Translations under genes and position numbers: made by a program
Shown here: one piece after another, positions 39,237 through 48,250 of the stretch
How positions within the stretch are numbered: the first letter of the stretch is position 1
How the letters are laid out: each line of letters opens with the position of its first letter
The notes under the pieces: model-generated
Told to the model about the DNA's origin: nothing
Database searches by the model: none
The model's input: only the letters and a program-made list of their open reading frames with translations
From: Pareuzebyella sediminis
GTDB lineage: Bacteria > Bacteroidota > Bacteroidia > Flavobacteriales > Flavobacteriaceae
DNA length: 64,000 bases
Direction of reading: 5' to 3'
Assembly (NCBI RefSeq): GCF_008367235.1
Contig: NZ_VTZS01000001.1
Coordinates: forward strand, 620,001 to 684,000

Positions 39237-42023
39237 ATGAAACAATCGTTAGCAATCATTTTTTTAGTACTCTTGGGAACTCATTATATGGTGGCCCAAA
39301 ATTTTGAGTTTAATCCCAATGACATAAACATCGCTTATGAGCGTTTTGTGCTACCAAATGGTTTAAAACTTTTGGTTCATGAAGACCATAAAGCTCCTAT
39401 AGTTGCCGTAAACGTATGGTACCACGTTGGTTCAAAAAACGAAAAGCCAGGTAAAAGTGGTTTTGCGCATCTCTTTGAGCATCTTATGTTCAATGGAAGT
39501 GAAAATTTCAACGATGATTATTTTCAGGCCCTCGAACGTATTGGCGGAACCGATTTAAACGGTACAACGAATAGCGATCGCACCAATTATTTTCAAAATG
39601 TACCCGTCTCTGCGCTAGATCAAGTTCTCTTTTTGGAATCGGATCGGATGGGGCATTTACTGGGTGCTATTGATCAGGAAAAGCTAGACGAACAGCGAGG
39701 GGTAGTACAGAACGAGAAACGACAGGGAGAAAATCAACCCTATGGCAGACAACGTAATTTACTGACGAAGGCGATGTACCCTAAGGGGCATCCTTACTCA
39801 TGGACGGTTATTGGGGAAATGGAAGATCTCAATGCCGCATCCCTTGAAGATGTACAAGAATGGTTTAAATCGTATTATGGGGCCGCCAATGCTGTAATTG
39901 CAATTGCAGGTGATGTAGATTCCAAACAAGTCTATCAAAAGGTGCTATCTTATTTTGGGGATATCCCCTCTGGCCCGACAATTATTAGACCTAAGGTTGA
40001 CATTCCTAATTTTGATCACGATAGATATGACGTCTATGAAGACCGAGTACCTGAAACCCGAATACTTTTTGCTTGGAACACGCCACAATACGGCGCGAGG
40101 GAAGATATTCACCTCGATTTGATTTCTTCTATTTTAACCAATGGTAAGAATTCAAGGTTGTATAAAAAATTAGTGTACGAAGATCAAACCGCAAGTTCAG
40201 TGGTTTCTTATCAAGGCTCAAGTGAAATAGCTAGTACCTTCATAAGTTGGGTCAACGTAAAAGCTGGTGAAGATCCCGATAAGGTACAAGCCGTGTTCGA
40301 ATCTGAAATTAACCGTCTTGTAAACGAAGGGCCTACCGAACGAGAATTAGAACGAGTGAAGGCCGACTACTATGCGGGATTTCTAAAGGGTCTGGAACGC
40401 ATAGGGGGATTCGGTGGTATATCTGATAAATTGGCCTCAAATGAAACCTATTTTGACGATGCGGATCATTTCAAGACGACCTTAGGTTTCGTACAGGAGG
40501 CCACCGCGGATGATATCAAAAATACCGCTCAAAAATGGTTGTCGAAGGATAAAGGGAAATATACATTGATCTGTAAACCTTTTCCTGAATATACCATTGA
40601 GAAATCTTCGGTTGACCGCTCTAAACTTCCAGAACTCGGTGCACCTAAAGTTTCTAAGTTCCCAGAATTGGAAAGGGCGAAACTCTCAAACGGACTCGAT
40701 ATAGTTTTGGCAAAACGCAAAGGAGCCCCGACCGTAGTCATGAACTTAATGTTCGATGCAGGCTATAAAACAGATTTTCTTACCAGTGCCGGAACAGCCT
40801 CTTTGGCCATGAATCTTATGGATGAGGGCACAAAAAACCTCGACGCCCTTGAAATAAGTGAACAGCTACAATTATTGGGTGCAGATATCTATACCTATTC
40901 CAGCCAAGATAATTCAAACCTATATCTCAATACGCTAAAGCCAAGCTTAGATGCAAGTATTGATCTTTTTGCCGATGTGTTATTGAATCCATCCTTTGAA
41001 CAAAACGAATTTGACCGCCTTAAAAACGAGCAGATCAATGCTATAAAGAGAGAAAAATCCCAACCTTTTTCTATGGCGCTACGGGTCATGAACAAATATT
41101 TATACGGAGAAGATCATCCCTATAGCAACCCTTATTCTGGTACCGGTTATGAAAAAACCGTTGAAAAATTAACACGCAAAGATGTTCAGAAATTCTATGA
41201 TACTTGGATCAAACCCAACAATGCAACTTTGGTGGTTAGTGGCGATATTGATATGATCGACCTAAAGGCCAAGTTGGAAAAATCTCTTGGAAAATGGAAA
41301 AGGGCCAATGTTCCGAGTATACCTTTTAATAGGTCAAAGCTCAATTCAAAGAACACCTTATATTTGATAGATAGACCAGAGTCGCAGCAATCGGTCATTA
41401 TCGCTGGACACTTGACTAAAAAGTACGGTGATGTTTCTGAAATAGCCCTCGAACAGATGGTGAGTATATTAGGCGGTAATTTCACCTCGCGTATCAACAT
41501 GAATTTAAGGGAAGACAAGCATTGGGCCTATGGGGCAGGGGGGCTGGTACTGGGTGCCAAAGAAGAGCGGCCTTTTATTGTTTATGCCCCTGTTCAAACG
41601 GATAAATCTGCGGAATCGGTCACGGAACTTCGAAATGAAATTTCAGATTTTGTAACAAACAGACCTGCGACACAGGCAGAACTAGATAAAGTGAAGACCA
41701 ATCAGGTGTTAAAACTTCCAGGACAGTGGGAGACCAATGCCTCTGTGAATGGTTCCTTGGTCAACCTTGTAAAATACGGATTGCCAGATGATTACTATCA
41801 GAAATACGACAGCAAGGTTAGAAATTTATCCTTAGAAGAGGTTCTGGATGTAAGCAAAGAGGTGGTACATCCCGAAGAAGTCAACTGGTTCATTGTCGGT
41901 GACCGGGCGAAAATTATTGATAACTTAGATGCACTGAACTTTGAGGAAATTATTGAAATTGATGCCGATGGCAACCCTGTTAAATCGGCTTTAAAGAAGA
42001 CTCAAGTGGATTTGAAGAACTAA
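39237..42023 (+). CDS. M16 family metallopeptidase (two-lobed insulinase type), exported
   Basis: A 928-residue zinc peptidase with an N-terminal signal ending MVAQ (about residue 21). The inverted zinc motif is HLFEH (in GFAHLFEHLMFNGS, about residue 80) with the third ligand glutamate in the EQRGVVQNEKRQ region. The second half (RAKLSNGLDIVLAKRKGAPTV onward) is the non-catalytic lobe of the clamshell. It is probably periplasmic and degrades peptides. It is convergent with the E1 gene with 13 bases between. Confidence 0.92.
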   Translation: MKQSLAIIFLVLLGTHYMVAQNFEFNPNDINIAYERFVLPNGLKLLVHEDHKAPIVAVNVWYHVGSKNEKPGKSGFAHLFEHLMFNGSENFNDDYFQALERIGGTDLNGTTNSDRTNYFQNVPVSALDQVLFLESDRMGHLLGAIDQEKLDEQRGVVQNEKRQGENQPYGRQRNLLTKAMYPKGHPYSWTVIGEMEDLNAASLEDVQEWFKSYYGAANAVIAIAGDVDSKQVYQKVLSYFGDIPSGPTIIRPKVDIPNFDHDRYDVYEDRVPETRILFAWNTPQYGAREDIHLDLISSILTNGKNSRLYKKLVYEDQTASSVVSYQGSSEIASTFISWVNVKAGEDPDKVQAVFESEINRLVNEGPTERELERVKADYYAGFLKGLERIGGFGGISDKLASNETYFDDADHFKTTLGFVQEATADDIKNTAQKWLSKDKGKYTLICKPFPEYTIEKSSVDRSKLPELGAPKVSKFPELERAKLSNGLDIVLAKRKGAPTVVMNLMFDAGYKTDFLTSAGTASLAMNLMDEGTKNLDALEISEQLQLLGADIYTYSSQDNSNLYLNTLKPSLDASIDLFADVLLNPSFEQNEFDRLKNEQINAIKREKSQPFSMALRVMNKYLYGEDHPYSNPYSGTGYEKTVEKLTRKDVQKFYDTWIKPNNATLVVSGDIDMIDLKAKLEKSLGKWKRANVPSIPFNRSKLNSKNTLYLIDRPESQQSVIIAGHLTKKYGDVSEIALEQMVSILGGNFTSRINMNLREDKHWAYGAGGLVLGAKEERPFIVYAPVQTDKSAESVTELRNEISDFVTNRPATQAELDKVKTNQVLKLPGQWETNASVNGSLVNLVKYGLPDDYYQKYDSKVRNLSLEEVLDVSKEVVHPEEVNWFIVGDRAKIIDNLDALNFEEIIEIDADGNPVKSALKKTQVDLKN

Positions 42024-42036
42024 AGGATCTAATGAC

Positions 42037-44448
42037 TTAGCGAAGCTCAGGATATTCTTCCGGGTTACTCTCGTGAAGAATCGCATAAACGCGTTCAAAT
42101 ATATCCTCAAGGTTCGGTTTAGAGAAATAATCACCGTCGGTACCGTAGGCTGGCCGATGTGCTTTAGCGGTCAAGGTTTGGGGAGCACTGTCTAAATATT
42201 TGTATGCCCCTTGTTTTTCAATTATCTCATTTAAAATATAGGCTGCACAACCTCCTGGAACATCTTCGTCAATAACCAATAATCGATTGGTCTTTTTAAC
42301 ACTTTCCAAAGTGTCGTGATTTATATCGAAGGGTAAAAGGGTCTGGGCATCGACTACTTCGGCATCGATTCCTACTTCCTTTAACTCTTCTGCGGCCTGC
42401 AAAACGATACGAAGGGTAGACCCGTAAGAGACGAGTGTGATATCGGAGCCTTTCCTTAAGGTTTCTACCCGACCTATGGGGGTACAGAATTCTCCTAAAT
42501 TCAAAGGTTTTTCCTCTTTTAAACGGTATCCGTTTAAACTTTCAATAATCACTGCTGGCTCGTCGCTCTTTAGAAGTGTGTTATAAAAACCAGCAGCTTG
42601 GGTCATGTTCCTTGGTGAAAGAATATACATTCCGCGAAGCGAATGGATTAGACTCCCCATTGGTGAGCCCGAATGCCAAATACCTTCCAATCGATGGCCC
42701 CTGGTTCGAATAATCAACGGCACTTTTTGCTTGCCAAAAGTCCTATATCTCAAGCAGGCTACATCATCTGTAAGTGTGGCAAGGGCATAATATATATAAT
42801 CTAAATACTGTATTTCGGCTATAGGCCTAAGTCCGCGGAGGGCCATGCCTGTACCTTGACCTACAATGGTCGTTTCACGTATACCTGTATCTGCAATTCG
42901 CAGTTTACCATATTTTTTCTGAAGGCCTTCAAGACCCTGGTTCACATCTCCGATGGCGCCAGTATCTTCCCCAAATACAAGAGCATTAGGATATTTCTCG
43001 AAAAGCTTGTCGAAATTGTCCCTTAAAATGATACGGCCATCTACTTTTTCTGGGTGCTGCCCATAAATGGGTTTAATTTCAGAAATATTAGTAGCACTGT
43101 TGGATGCCTCACTATAAAGGTTTGTACTGTACTTCGGTTGTGTCGTATTCAGAAAATCGTCAGTCCATCGAACAAGGGCATCTTTAGCAGTTGATTCTTC
43201 GCCCAAAAGATACCGAAGTGCTTTGCGTGAACTTACGGCCAAATCTTTTTTAAGGGGTTCTTCAATTGCAATAAGATCATTTTTGATTTTATTGATAAAG
43301 TTTTTGTTCGGGCTTTTAGCACTTACTTCGTTTAAAAGTCTCACCAATACTTTTTTCTGTTCTTTATGAATAGTCAAGTATTCGGACCACGCTTCTTTTT
43401 TGGCAGACCTTACCTCTTTTGAAATATTCTTTTCAATGTTCTTGAGTTCTTCTTCGGAAGTAATGCCCGTTTCCAAAATCCATTCCCTGAAACGTTTGTT
43501 ACAATCGTTATTCTTTTCCCATTCTAGACGTTCCTGACTTTTATAACGTTCATGTGACCCTGACGAAGAATGACCTTGAGGCTGGGTAAGCTCGGTAACA
43601 TGTATAATGACGGGGACGTGTTCTTCACGAGCTATATCGGAAGCATTTTCATAGGCGTGCATCAAAGCGGTATAGTCCCAACCTTTTACTTTGATCATTT
43701 CGTATCCTTGCTTTTCTTCGGTGCGCCGAAAACCTTCGAGCATCTCTGAAATATCTTCCTTGGTTGCATGATATTCTGCAGGCACTGATATTCCATAACC
43801 ATCATCCCAAATACTAATAACCATGGGAACCTGGAGTACGCCTCCGGCATTTATCGTTTCCAAGAACATTCCTTCGCTGGTACTGGCATTGCCAATGGTA
43901 CCCCACGCCACTTCATCGCCGTTGTTGGAGAATTTTGAGCTATCAATATTCTTCAGATGACGATACATTTTTGAAGCTTGGGCCAGTCCCAGTAATCGTG
44001 GCATTTGACCTGCCGTGCAAGAAATATCCGCACTACTATTTTTTTGCTTAGTCAAATCACGCCAGCTTCCATCTTCATTTAAGCTATAGGTAACATAATG
44101 TCCACCCATTTGACGACCAGCACTCATAGGTTCCATTGCGATATCGGTAGTCGCATAAAGTGCGTGAAATAGATCTTTGGGCGTCAAAAGTCCCAGTGCC
44201 ATCATAAATGTTTGGTCTCTGTAGTAACCACTTCTAAAATCTCCATCCTTGAAAGACCTAGCCATGGCCAATTGGGGAAGTTCCTTACCGTCCCCAAAAA
44301 TTCCGAACTTCGCTTTGCCCGTTAATACCTCTTTACGGCCCATTAAGCTACAGGTCCTGCTCAGTACAGCAATTTTATAATCATTCAAGATTTGTGTCTT
44401 GAAATCGTCAAAGGAAATATCATTGCTTGTCTGGGGCGAAATATCCAT
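42037..44448 (-). CDS. 2-oxoacid dehydrogenase E1, fused alpha and beta subunits
   Basis: An 803-residue ThDP enzyme. The N-terminal E1-alpha part has GYYRDQTFMMALG, the GNASTSEGMFLETINAGG ThDP site and WDDGYGISVP; the beta part begins about residue 475 with ALVFGEDTGAIGDVNQG and contains the conserved IRETTIVGQGTGMALRG. A charged linker of about 130 residues separates them. The acids used are probably branched-chain (BCDH), given the alpha/beta signature, but pyruvate or another acid cannot be excluded, as E2 and E3 genes are not in the window. A TTG-ATG pair marks the start; ATG at 44448 is preferred. Its promoter is at 44469-44499. Confidence 0.88.
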   Translation of the reverse strand: MDISPQTSNDISFDDFKTQILNDYKIAVLSRTCSLMGRKEVLTGKAKFGIFGDGKELPQLAMARSFKDGDFRSGYYRDQTFMMALGLLTPKDLFHALYATTDIAMEPMSAGRQMGGHYVTYSLNEDGSWRDLTKQKNSSADISCTAGQMPRLLGLAQASKMYRHLKNIDSSKFSNNGDEVAWGTIGNASTSEGMFLETINAGGVLQVPMVISIWDDGYGISVPAEYHATKEDISEMLEGFRRTEEKQGYEMIKVKGWDYTALMHAYENASDIAREEHVPVIIHVTELTQPQGHSSSGSHERYKSQERLEWEKNNDCNKRFREWILETGITSEEELKNIEKNISKEVRSAKKEAWSEYLTIHKEQKKVLVRLLNEVSAKSPNKNFINKIKNDLIAIEEPLKKDLAVSSRKALRYLLGEESTAKDALVRWTDDFLNTTQPKYSTNLYSEASNSATNISEIKPIYGQHPEKVDGRIILRDNFDKLFEKYPNALVFGEDTGAIGDVNQGLEGLQKKYGKLRIADTGIRETTIVGQGTGMALRGLRPIAEIQYLDYIYYALATLTDDVACLRYRTFGKQKVPLIIRTRGHRLEGIWHSGSPMGSLIHSLRGMYILSPRNMTQAAGFYNTLLKSDEPAVIIESLNGYRLKEEKPLNLGEFCTPIGRVETLRKGSDITLVSYGSTLRIVLQAAEELKEVGIDAEVVDAQTLLPFDINHDTLESVKKTNRLLVIDEDVPGGCAAYILNEIIEKQGAYKYLDSAPQTLTAKAHRPAYGTDGDYFSKPNLEDIFERVYAILHESNPEEYPELR

Positions 44449-44468
44449 CAAAGAGGTTTGAGTTTCTA

Positions 44469-44499
44469 CAAAAATAGGAAACGAGTAGCAGTTTTACAA
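44469..44499 (-). promoter_or_regulatory. Promoter of the E1 gene
   Basis: On the minus strand TTG (44497-44499) is followed after exactly 20 bases by TATTTTTG (44469-44476), a full match to the Bacteroidota consensus. The transcript would start a few bases before the ATG at 44448, leaving a leader of about 15 bases. Confidence 0.7.
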
Positions 44500-44611
44500 C
44501 GTAAAAAAGACATCCTAAATTGAAAAATCAACACCAAAATAAAGTAATCATTGAAAAAAATTCAATATCAAACTATCAGATTACTTGATTTTAAGAATTT
44601 GATAGAACTCA

Positions 44612-47464
44612 TCAAAACCACTTACGTGTGAAGAGACCTATTAAGGTTTTAGGGCTTACAGTTACAATAAAGCGGATTTTCTCCCCATAGTCTGGCTGGG
44701 AAATTTCCCAGCCGTTATTGGAATACACAGGAAAATAAAGTTCAAAATAATCGGTCAATAAGTTTAACCTAACCCCTGAATCGTATACGAACTTACCATT
44801 TTGTCCCTTGTTCTTAACATATCCAGCATCGCCGTATACCTCTATCCAACGCCATAGGTTGACACTAGTATTGACTGTAGCCAAATAATCATTGGCAAAA
44901 CGATAGCGTTCATCAAGGAATGACTTGAAACCACCTTCGGCAATTATGATTTGTTGACTGTATAATCCTGAATCTTCCGAACGACCTAAATAGCCATAGT
45001 CAAATAAATAATCTGTGGGTCTGTCTAAAGCAAAACTGAAATAATTAGGATCGGTATAGTCTGTTGTTTTGTTTTGAATAAATTTACCGAAGAAGAGCCT
45101 TAGGTTGAACTGCCGATTATTCTCGAACAACTTACGATATTCAAGCTCAAAAGACAATTTTGAAAAATCCTTGGCATATTGTACATCGGCAAACCAAGAA
45201 AAGAAATTAATTATGCCCGGGTTTCTGAAGGTGTACCTTGCATTGAAAACACTGTAGTCGGGTGGGGTCTCAAATTCGGTAAGACTTTCGTCTTTGTCCC
45301 TAAATACATTGACGTATCTGAAAGAAAGAAACTCCCTAGTATTCGAAATCAAATTATCAGGTCTCCATCCGAAGGAGAGAGAAGGAGTAATGGTAGAATA
45401 TCTTGAATTTTCTTGAAAATGATACGTAGAACCGCCAATACCGTAGTTTGCAATATATAGCCCGCTCTTACTAAGATATTTTCGGTACTGTAGTTTTCCT
45501 GATCCTACAAAGGCCTTCTCCCTAAAAGAATACGATGGGGAAAAGTCATACACAAACGGCCGTTCTAAAAAGGTTTTATTATAGAGTCTAAGGCCGGGGG
45601 TCCATCCGTCATAAATATTAAAATTAAGAACCGGAACATAAAAAATCTGATTGTAATAAGGGTTTTCTGAGTCACGGAAGAAAGTGAACTTCATTTTTTT
45701 GTTACTTGAAAAGAATCCACCTAAAGACTTCCAATTATCGCGTTGATTGAATTCAGGAATTTTTTGGTCGTAATTCAGAACCAGTCGTTTTTCACCATTT
45801 TTCGGAATGGTCACCGTTTTTTCGGTTTCAATATTGGAAAACCAATATTTTGACACCACAGTATCGTTTTTGAGACCGAATAACGATATGGGTACATTGG
45901 TGCCGTTTTTGTTTTTTAGAGTTATTTCTAAAGAGTCTTCAGACTTGATTACCTTTTTTATTTTGAAATCGATTTTTCTATCGGTCGAAACATAATCTTC
46001 GAAGAACCAGTCGATGTCAGCATCAGTAGATCTTTTTAAGATTGATTCGAAATCAAAGGTTTTAACTTGGCTAAGTTTATAGTGTTCGTAAAACGTCTTG
46101 ATGCTTTTGTCGACTTTATCTCTGCCGATATAACTTGCCAAATAGCTAAGGCCTAGTCCTGCCTTATATTTATTTGCAATCTTTTGATTGAATTTAATCA
46201 ATGAATCGTTGGGAGTGCTCAGAGGTTGGTCAAGATTTCTTCGCGCCGCCAGCATGTATAAAAAGGGATACTGTTCATTGAAATCCATTTTGGCCAGATT
46301 GAAGCTACGGAGTCCCCATATTCTGGATAGTTTACCCAAAAGCTTTTGATCGGGGTAATAATCTTCCACGTAAGCTATCATTAGATAGTTGGCTATTGCA
46401 TCGACCAACCACTGATCTTTTCTTGGATCAACGAAGAGGGTTTCTTCCAATATATTGATCAATGCGGTCTTCAGAAATTTCATTTCAAATTGAAATTGCT
46501 CCTCGTATGGCCTTATAAATGCCGGTAGCTGGTTGATACCGTAGAGTGGGTTCTTTTGGTAGTCAATTTCACTGACCAATAATTGAGAGTGCGGATATTT
46601 TCCCAGATTATTTTCGATAAACTCGGTTATTCTGCTAATGGAAATACTACGTAGAACTTGATCGTATTTGGAAGCTTCGATATCAGTAATTACCGTCATT
46701 TCAGGGGTGACATGGGTCATAAACCGTTTGTTGTTCGTCAAAATTATTTCACAGCTTTTTTGACGATTCCCTACCAGTTGTGTCAAATTACCTTGCGGAA
46801 ATGTGCTTGTACCCAATATTCGAAAATTAGATGCCAAATACAAACTGTCAGGATATGAAAAGTTGACCGTCGTATTGGTCATTTCCGTATATAGATCCTC
46901 TAAATTTTTATTGGAGTATAAGCGCCAAGTACCATCAAAATAGGCCGGGGTGAGATACCAATCTTTCAGGTAGTAATTGTTCCTTTTATCGTAGCCGAAG
47001 GGCGTAAATTTATTTTCTGGGAGTTTAACGGAATAGGTTAGGAACAACTTGGCGGATTCCCCTGGTCGTAAGGGAGCGTTCAGGTATACCTTTAAGATGT
47101 CTTCTTCAGCCGTTCGTTCCCAATGAAGCCCCCTATAAGCATCATCTACCGCGCTTAGTATAGTGGTGAATCCTCGTTCTTCCTTTTTGGCCAAATGAAG
47201 ACTTTTTTTGAACTCTTCGGCATACCGTTTGGCCAGACCGGTACTTTTACTGGAATAGGCGTTGGCCCAATCGTTGAAATAAATGGCCTCTAAAGTAACT
47301 TCGGAGCTGTTCCTGTAGCGCAATTCTTGTTGAATTCGTAGCTCTTTCGTATCCTCATCAAGATTCACTGTTAGTACATTCTCATGCTGACCGGTCATGT
47401 TTTCGAAGTAAAGAAAACTCACCAGAACAAGGCAAAAAGAAAGTATGGGGGAATTACTTCTCAA
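44612..47464 (-). CDS. Catalytically inactive-looking M1-peptidase-like domain fused to outer-membrane beta-barrel
   Basis: A 950-residue protein with a signal peptide (ends about residue 25), an M1-type N-terminal beta domain, a helical gluzincin-like region and, from about residue 610, a beta-barrel ending in the aromatic residue F (KTLIGLFTRKWF), as outer-membrane proteins do. In the position of HExxH and the later glutamate the sequence reads LEETLF and WLVDAIANYL, so both zinc histidines are missing. The barrel half has many aromatic-alternating strands (FSFALDRPTDYLFDYGYLG). It starts with a TTG at 47464, 9 bases after the LOG gene, so it is in an operon with it. A surface receptor or chaperone role is possible. 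Confidence 0.75.
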   Translation of the reverse strand: MRSNSPILSFCLVLVSFLYFENMTGQHENVLTVNLDEDTKELRIQQELRYRNSSEVTLEAIYFNDWANAYSSKSTGLAKRYAEEFKKSLHLAKKEERGFTTILSAVDDAYRGLHWERTAEEDILKVYLNAPLRPGESAKLFLTYSVKLPENKFTPFGYDKRNNYYLKDWYLTPAYFDGTWRLYSNKNLEDLYTEMTNTTVNFSYPDSLYLASNFRILGTSTFPQGNLTQLVGNRQKSCEIILTNNKRFMTHVTPEMTVITDIEASKYDQVLRSISISRITEFIENNLGKYPHSQLLVSEIDYQKNPLYGINQLPAFIRPYEEQFQFEMKFLKTALINILEETLFVDPRKDQWLVDAIANYLMIAYVEDYYPDQKLLGKLSRIWGLRSFNLAKMDFNEQYPFLYMLAARRNLDQPLSTPNDSLIKFNQKIANKYKAGLGLSYLASYIGRDKVDKSIKTFYEHYKLSQVKTFDFESILKRSTDADIDWFFEDYVSTDRKIDFKIKKVIKSEDSLEITLKNKNGTNVPISLFGLKNDTVVSKYWFSNIETEKTVTIPKNGEKRLVLNYDQKIPEFNQRDNWKSLGGFFSSNKKMKFTFFRDSENPYYNQIFYVPVLNFNIYDGWTPGLRLYNKTFLERPFVYDFSPSYSFREKAFVGSGKLQYRKYLSKSGLYIANYGIGGSTYHFQENSRYSTITPSLSFGWRPDNLISNTREFLSFRYVNVFRDKDESLTEFETPPDYSVFNARYTFRNPGIINFFSWFADVQYAKDFSKLSFELEYRKLFENNRQFNLRLFFGKFIQNKTTDYTDPNYFSFALDRPTDYLFDYGYLGRSEDSGLYSQQIIIAEGGFKSFLDERYRFANDYLATVNTSVNLWRWIEVYGDAGYVKNKGQNGKFVYDSGVRLNLLTDYFELYFPVYSNNGWEISQPDYGEKIRFIVTVSPKTLIGLFTRKWF

Positions 47465-47473
47465 GAGAAATTA

Positions 47474-48160
47474 TTAAAAATTAGGGCTTAGTGCGTGACC
47501 ATTATAAAAAGCATCAATTATTTCAACAACCTCAGATTCAGAGTCAACGATTTGTATTAAGTCTAGATCGTGCGGACTAATATTCTTTACTTTCAACATG
47601 GTATTCCGAATCCAGTCTAACAGACCGCCCCAAAACTCAGTTCCTACTAAAATTATGGGAAACTTCTCAATTTTATGGGTTTGAATCAAAGTTATGGCCT
47701 CGAATAGTTCGTCTAAAGTGCCAAAACCGCCTGGCATTACCACAAAGCCTTGGGAATATTTGACGAACATAACCTTGCGAACAAAGAAATAATCGAAATC
47801 CAAGCTTTTATCTGCATCGATGAATGGGTTATCGTGTTGCTCGAAAGGCAAGTCTATGTTCAAGCCTACCGAGGTACCACCTGCAAAGTTCGCTCCTTTA
47901 TTGCCAGCTTCCATAATACCGGGTCCCCCTCCGGTGATAATGCCGTATCCTGCTTCGGCAATGCTTTTGGCTATGTTTACAGCTAATTCATAGTATTTGT
48001 CCCCAGGTTTGGTACGGGCCGAACCAAATACCGAAACACAAGGGCCTATGGTGCCCATTTTTTCAAAACCATTGACGAATTCTCCCATAATCTTAAAAAT
48101 AGCCCAAGAATCATTGGTTTTAATTTCGTTCCATCCTTTATGGTGTTGTTGTTTTCTCAT
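47474..48160 (-). CDS. LOG family protein (TIGR00730-type, cytokinin-riboside phosphoribohydrolase-like)
   Basis: A 228-residue Rossmann-type protein with the LOG motifs GGGPGIMEAGNKGA (about residues 78-91) and PGGFGTLDELFEAIT (about 140-154). Many LOG proteins cleave nucleoside 5'-monophosphates, releasing ribose phosphate. The ATG at 48160 (MRKQQHHKGWNE) is preferred; the frame runs 12 codons further upstream to a TTG, with a segment I do not recognise from the family. It is the first gene of a pair with the M1-like barrel protein. Confidence 0.87.
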   Translation of the reverse strand: MRKQQHHKGWNEIKTNDSWAIFKIMGEFVNGFEKMGTIGPCVSVFGSARTKPGDKYYELAVNIAKSIAEAGYGIITGGGPGIMEAGNKGANFAGGTSVGLNIDLPFEQHDNPFIDADKSLDFDYFFVRKVMFVKYSQGFVVMPGGFGTLDELFEAITLIQTHKIEKFPIILVGTEFWGGLLDWIRNTMLKVKNISPHDLDLIQIVDSESEVVEIIDAFYNGHALSPNF

Positions 48161-48250
48161 AGTTGTACCATTGCATTTTGCTGCTTGTTCATTCAAGCAC
48201 AGGACCTTGCGTGCCTTTTAGAACCTATAAAGTTCGTATCATTTTAATAT

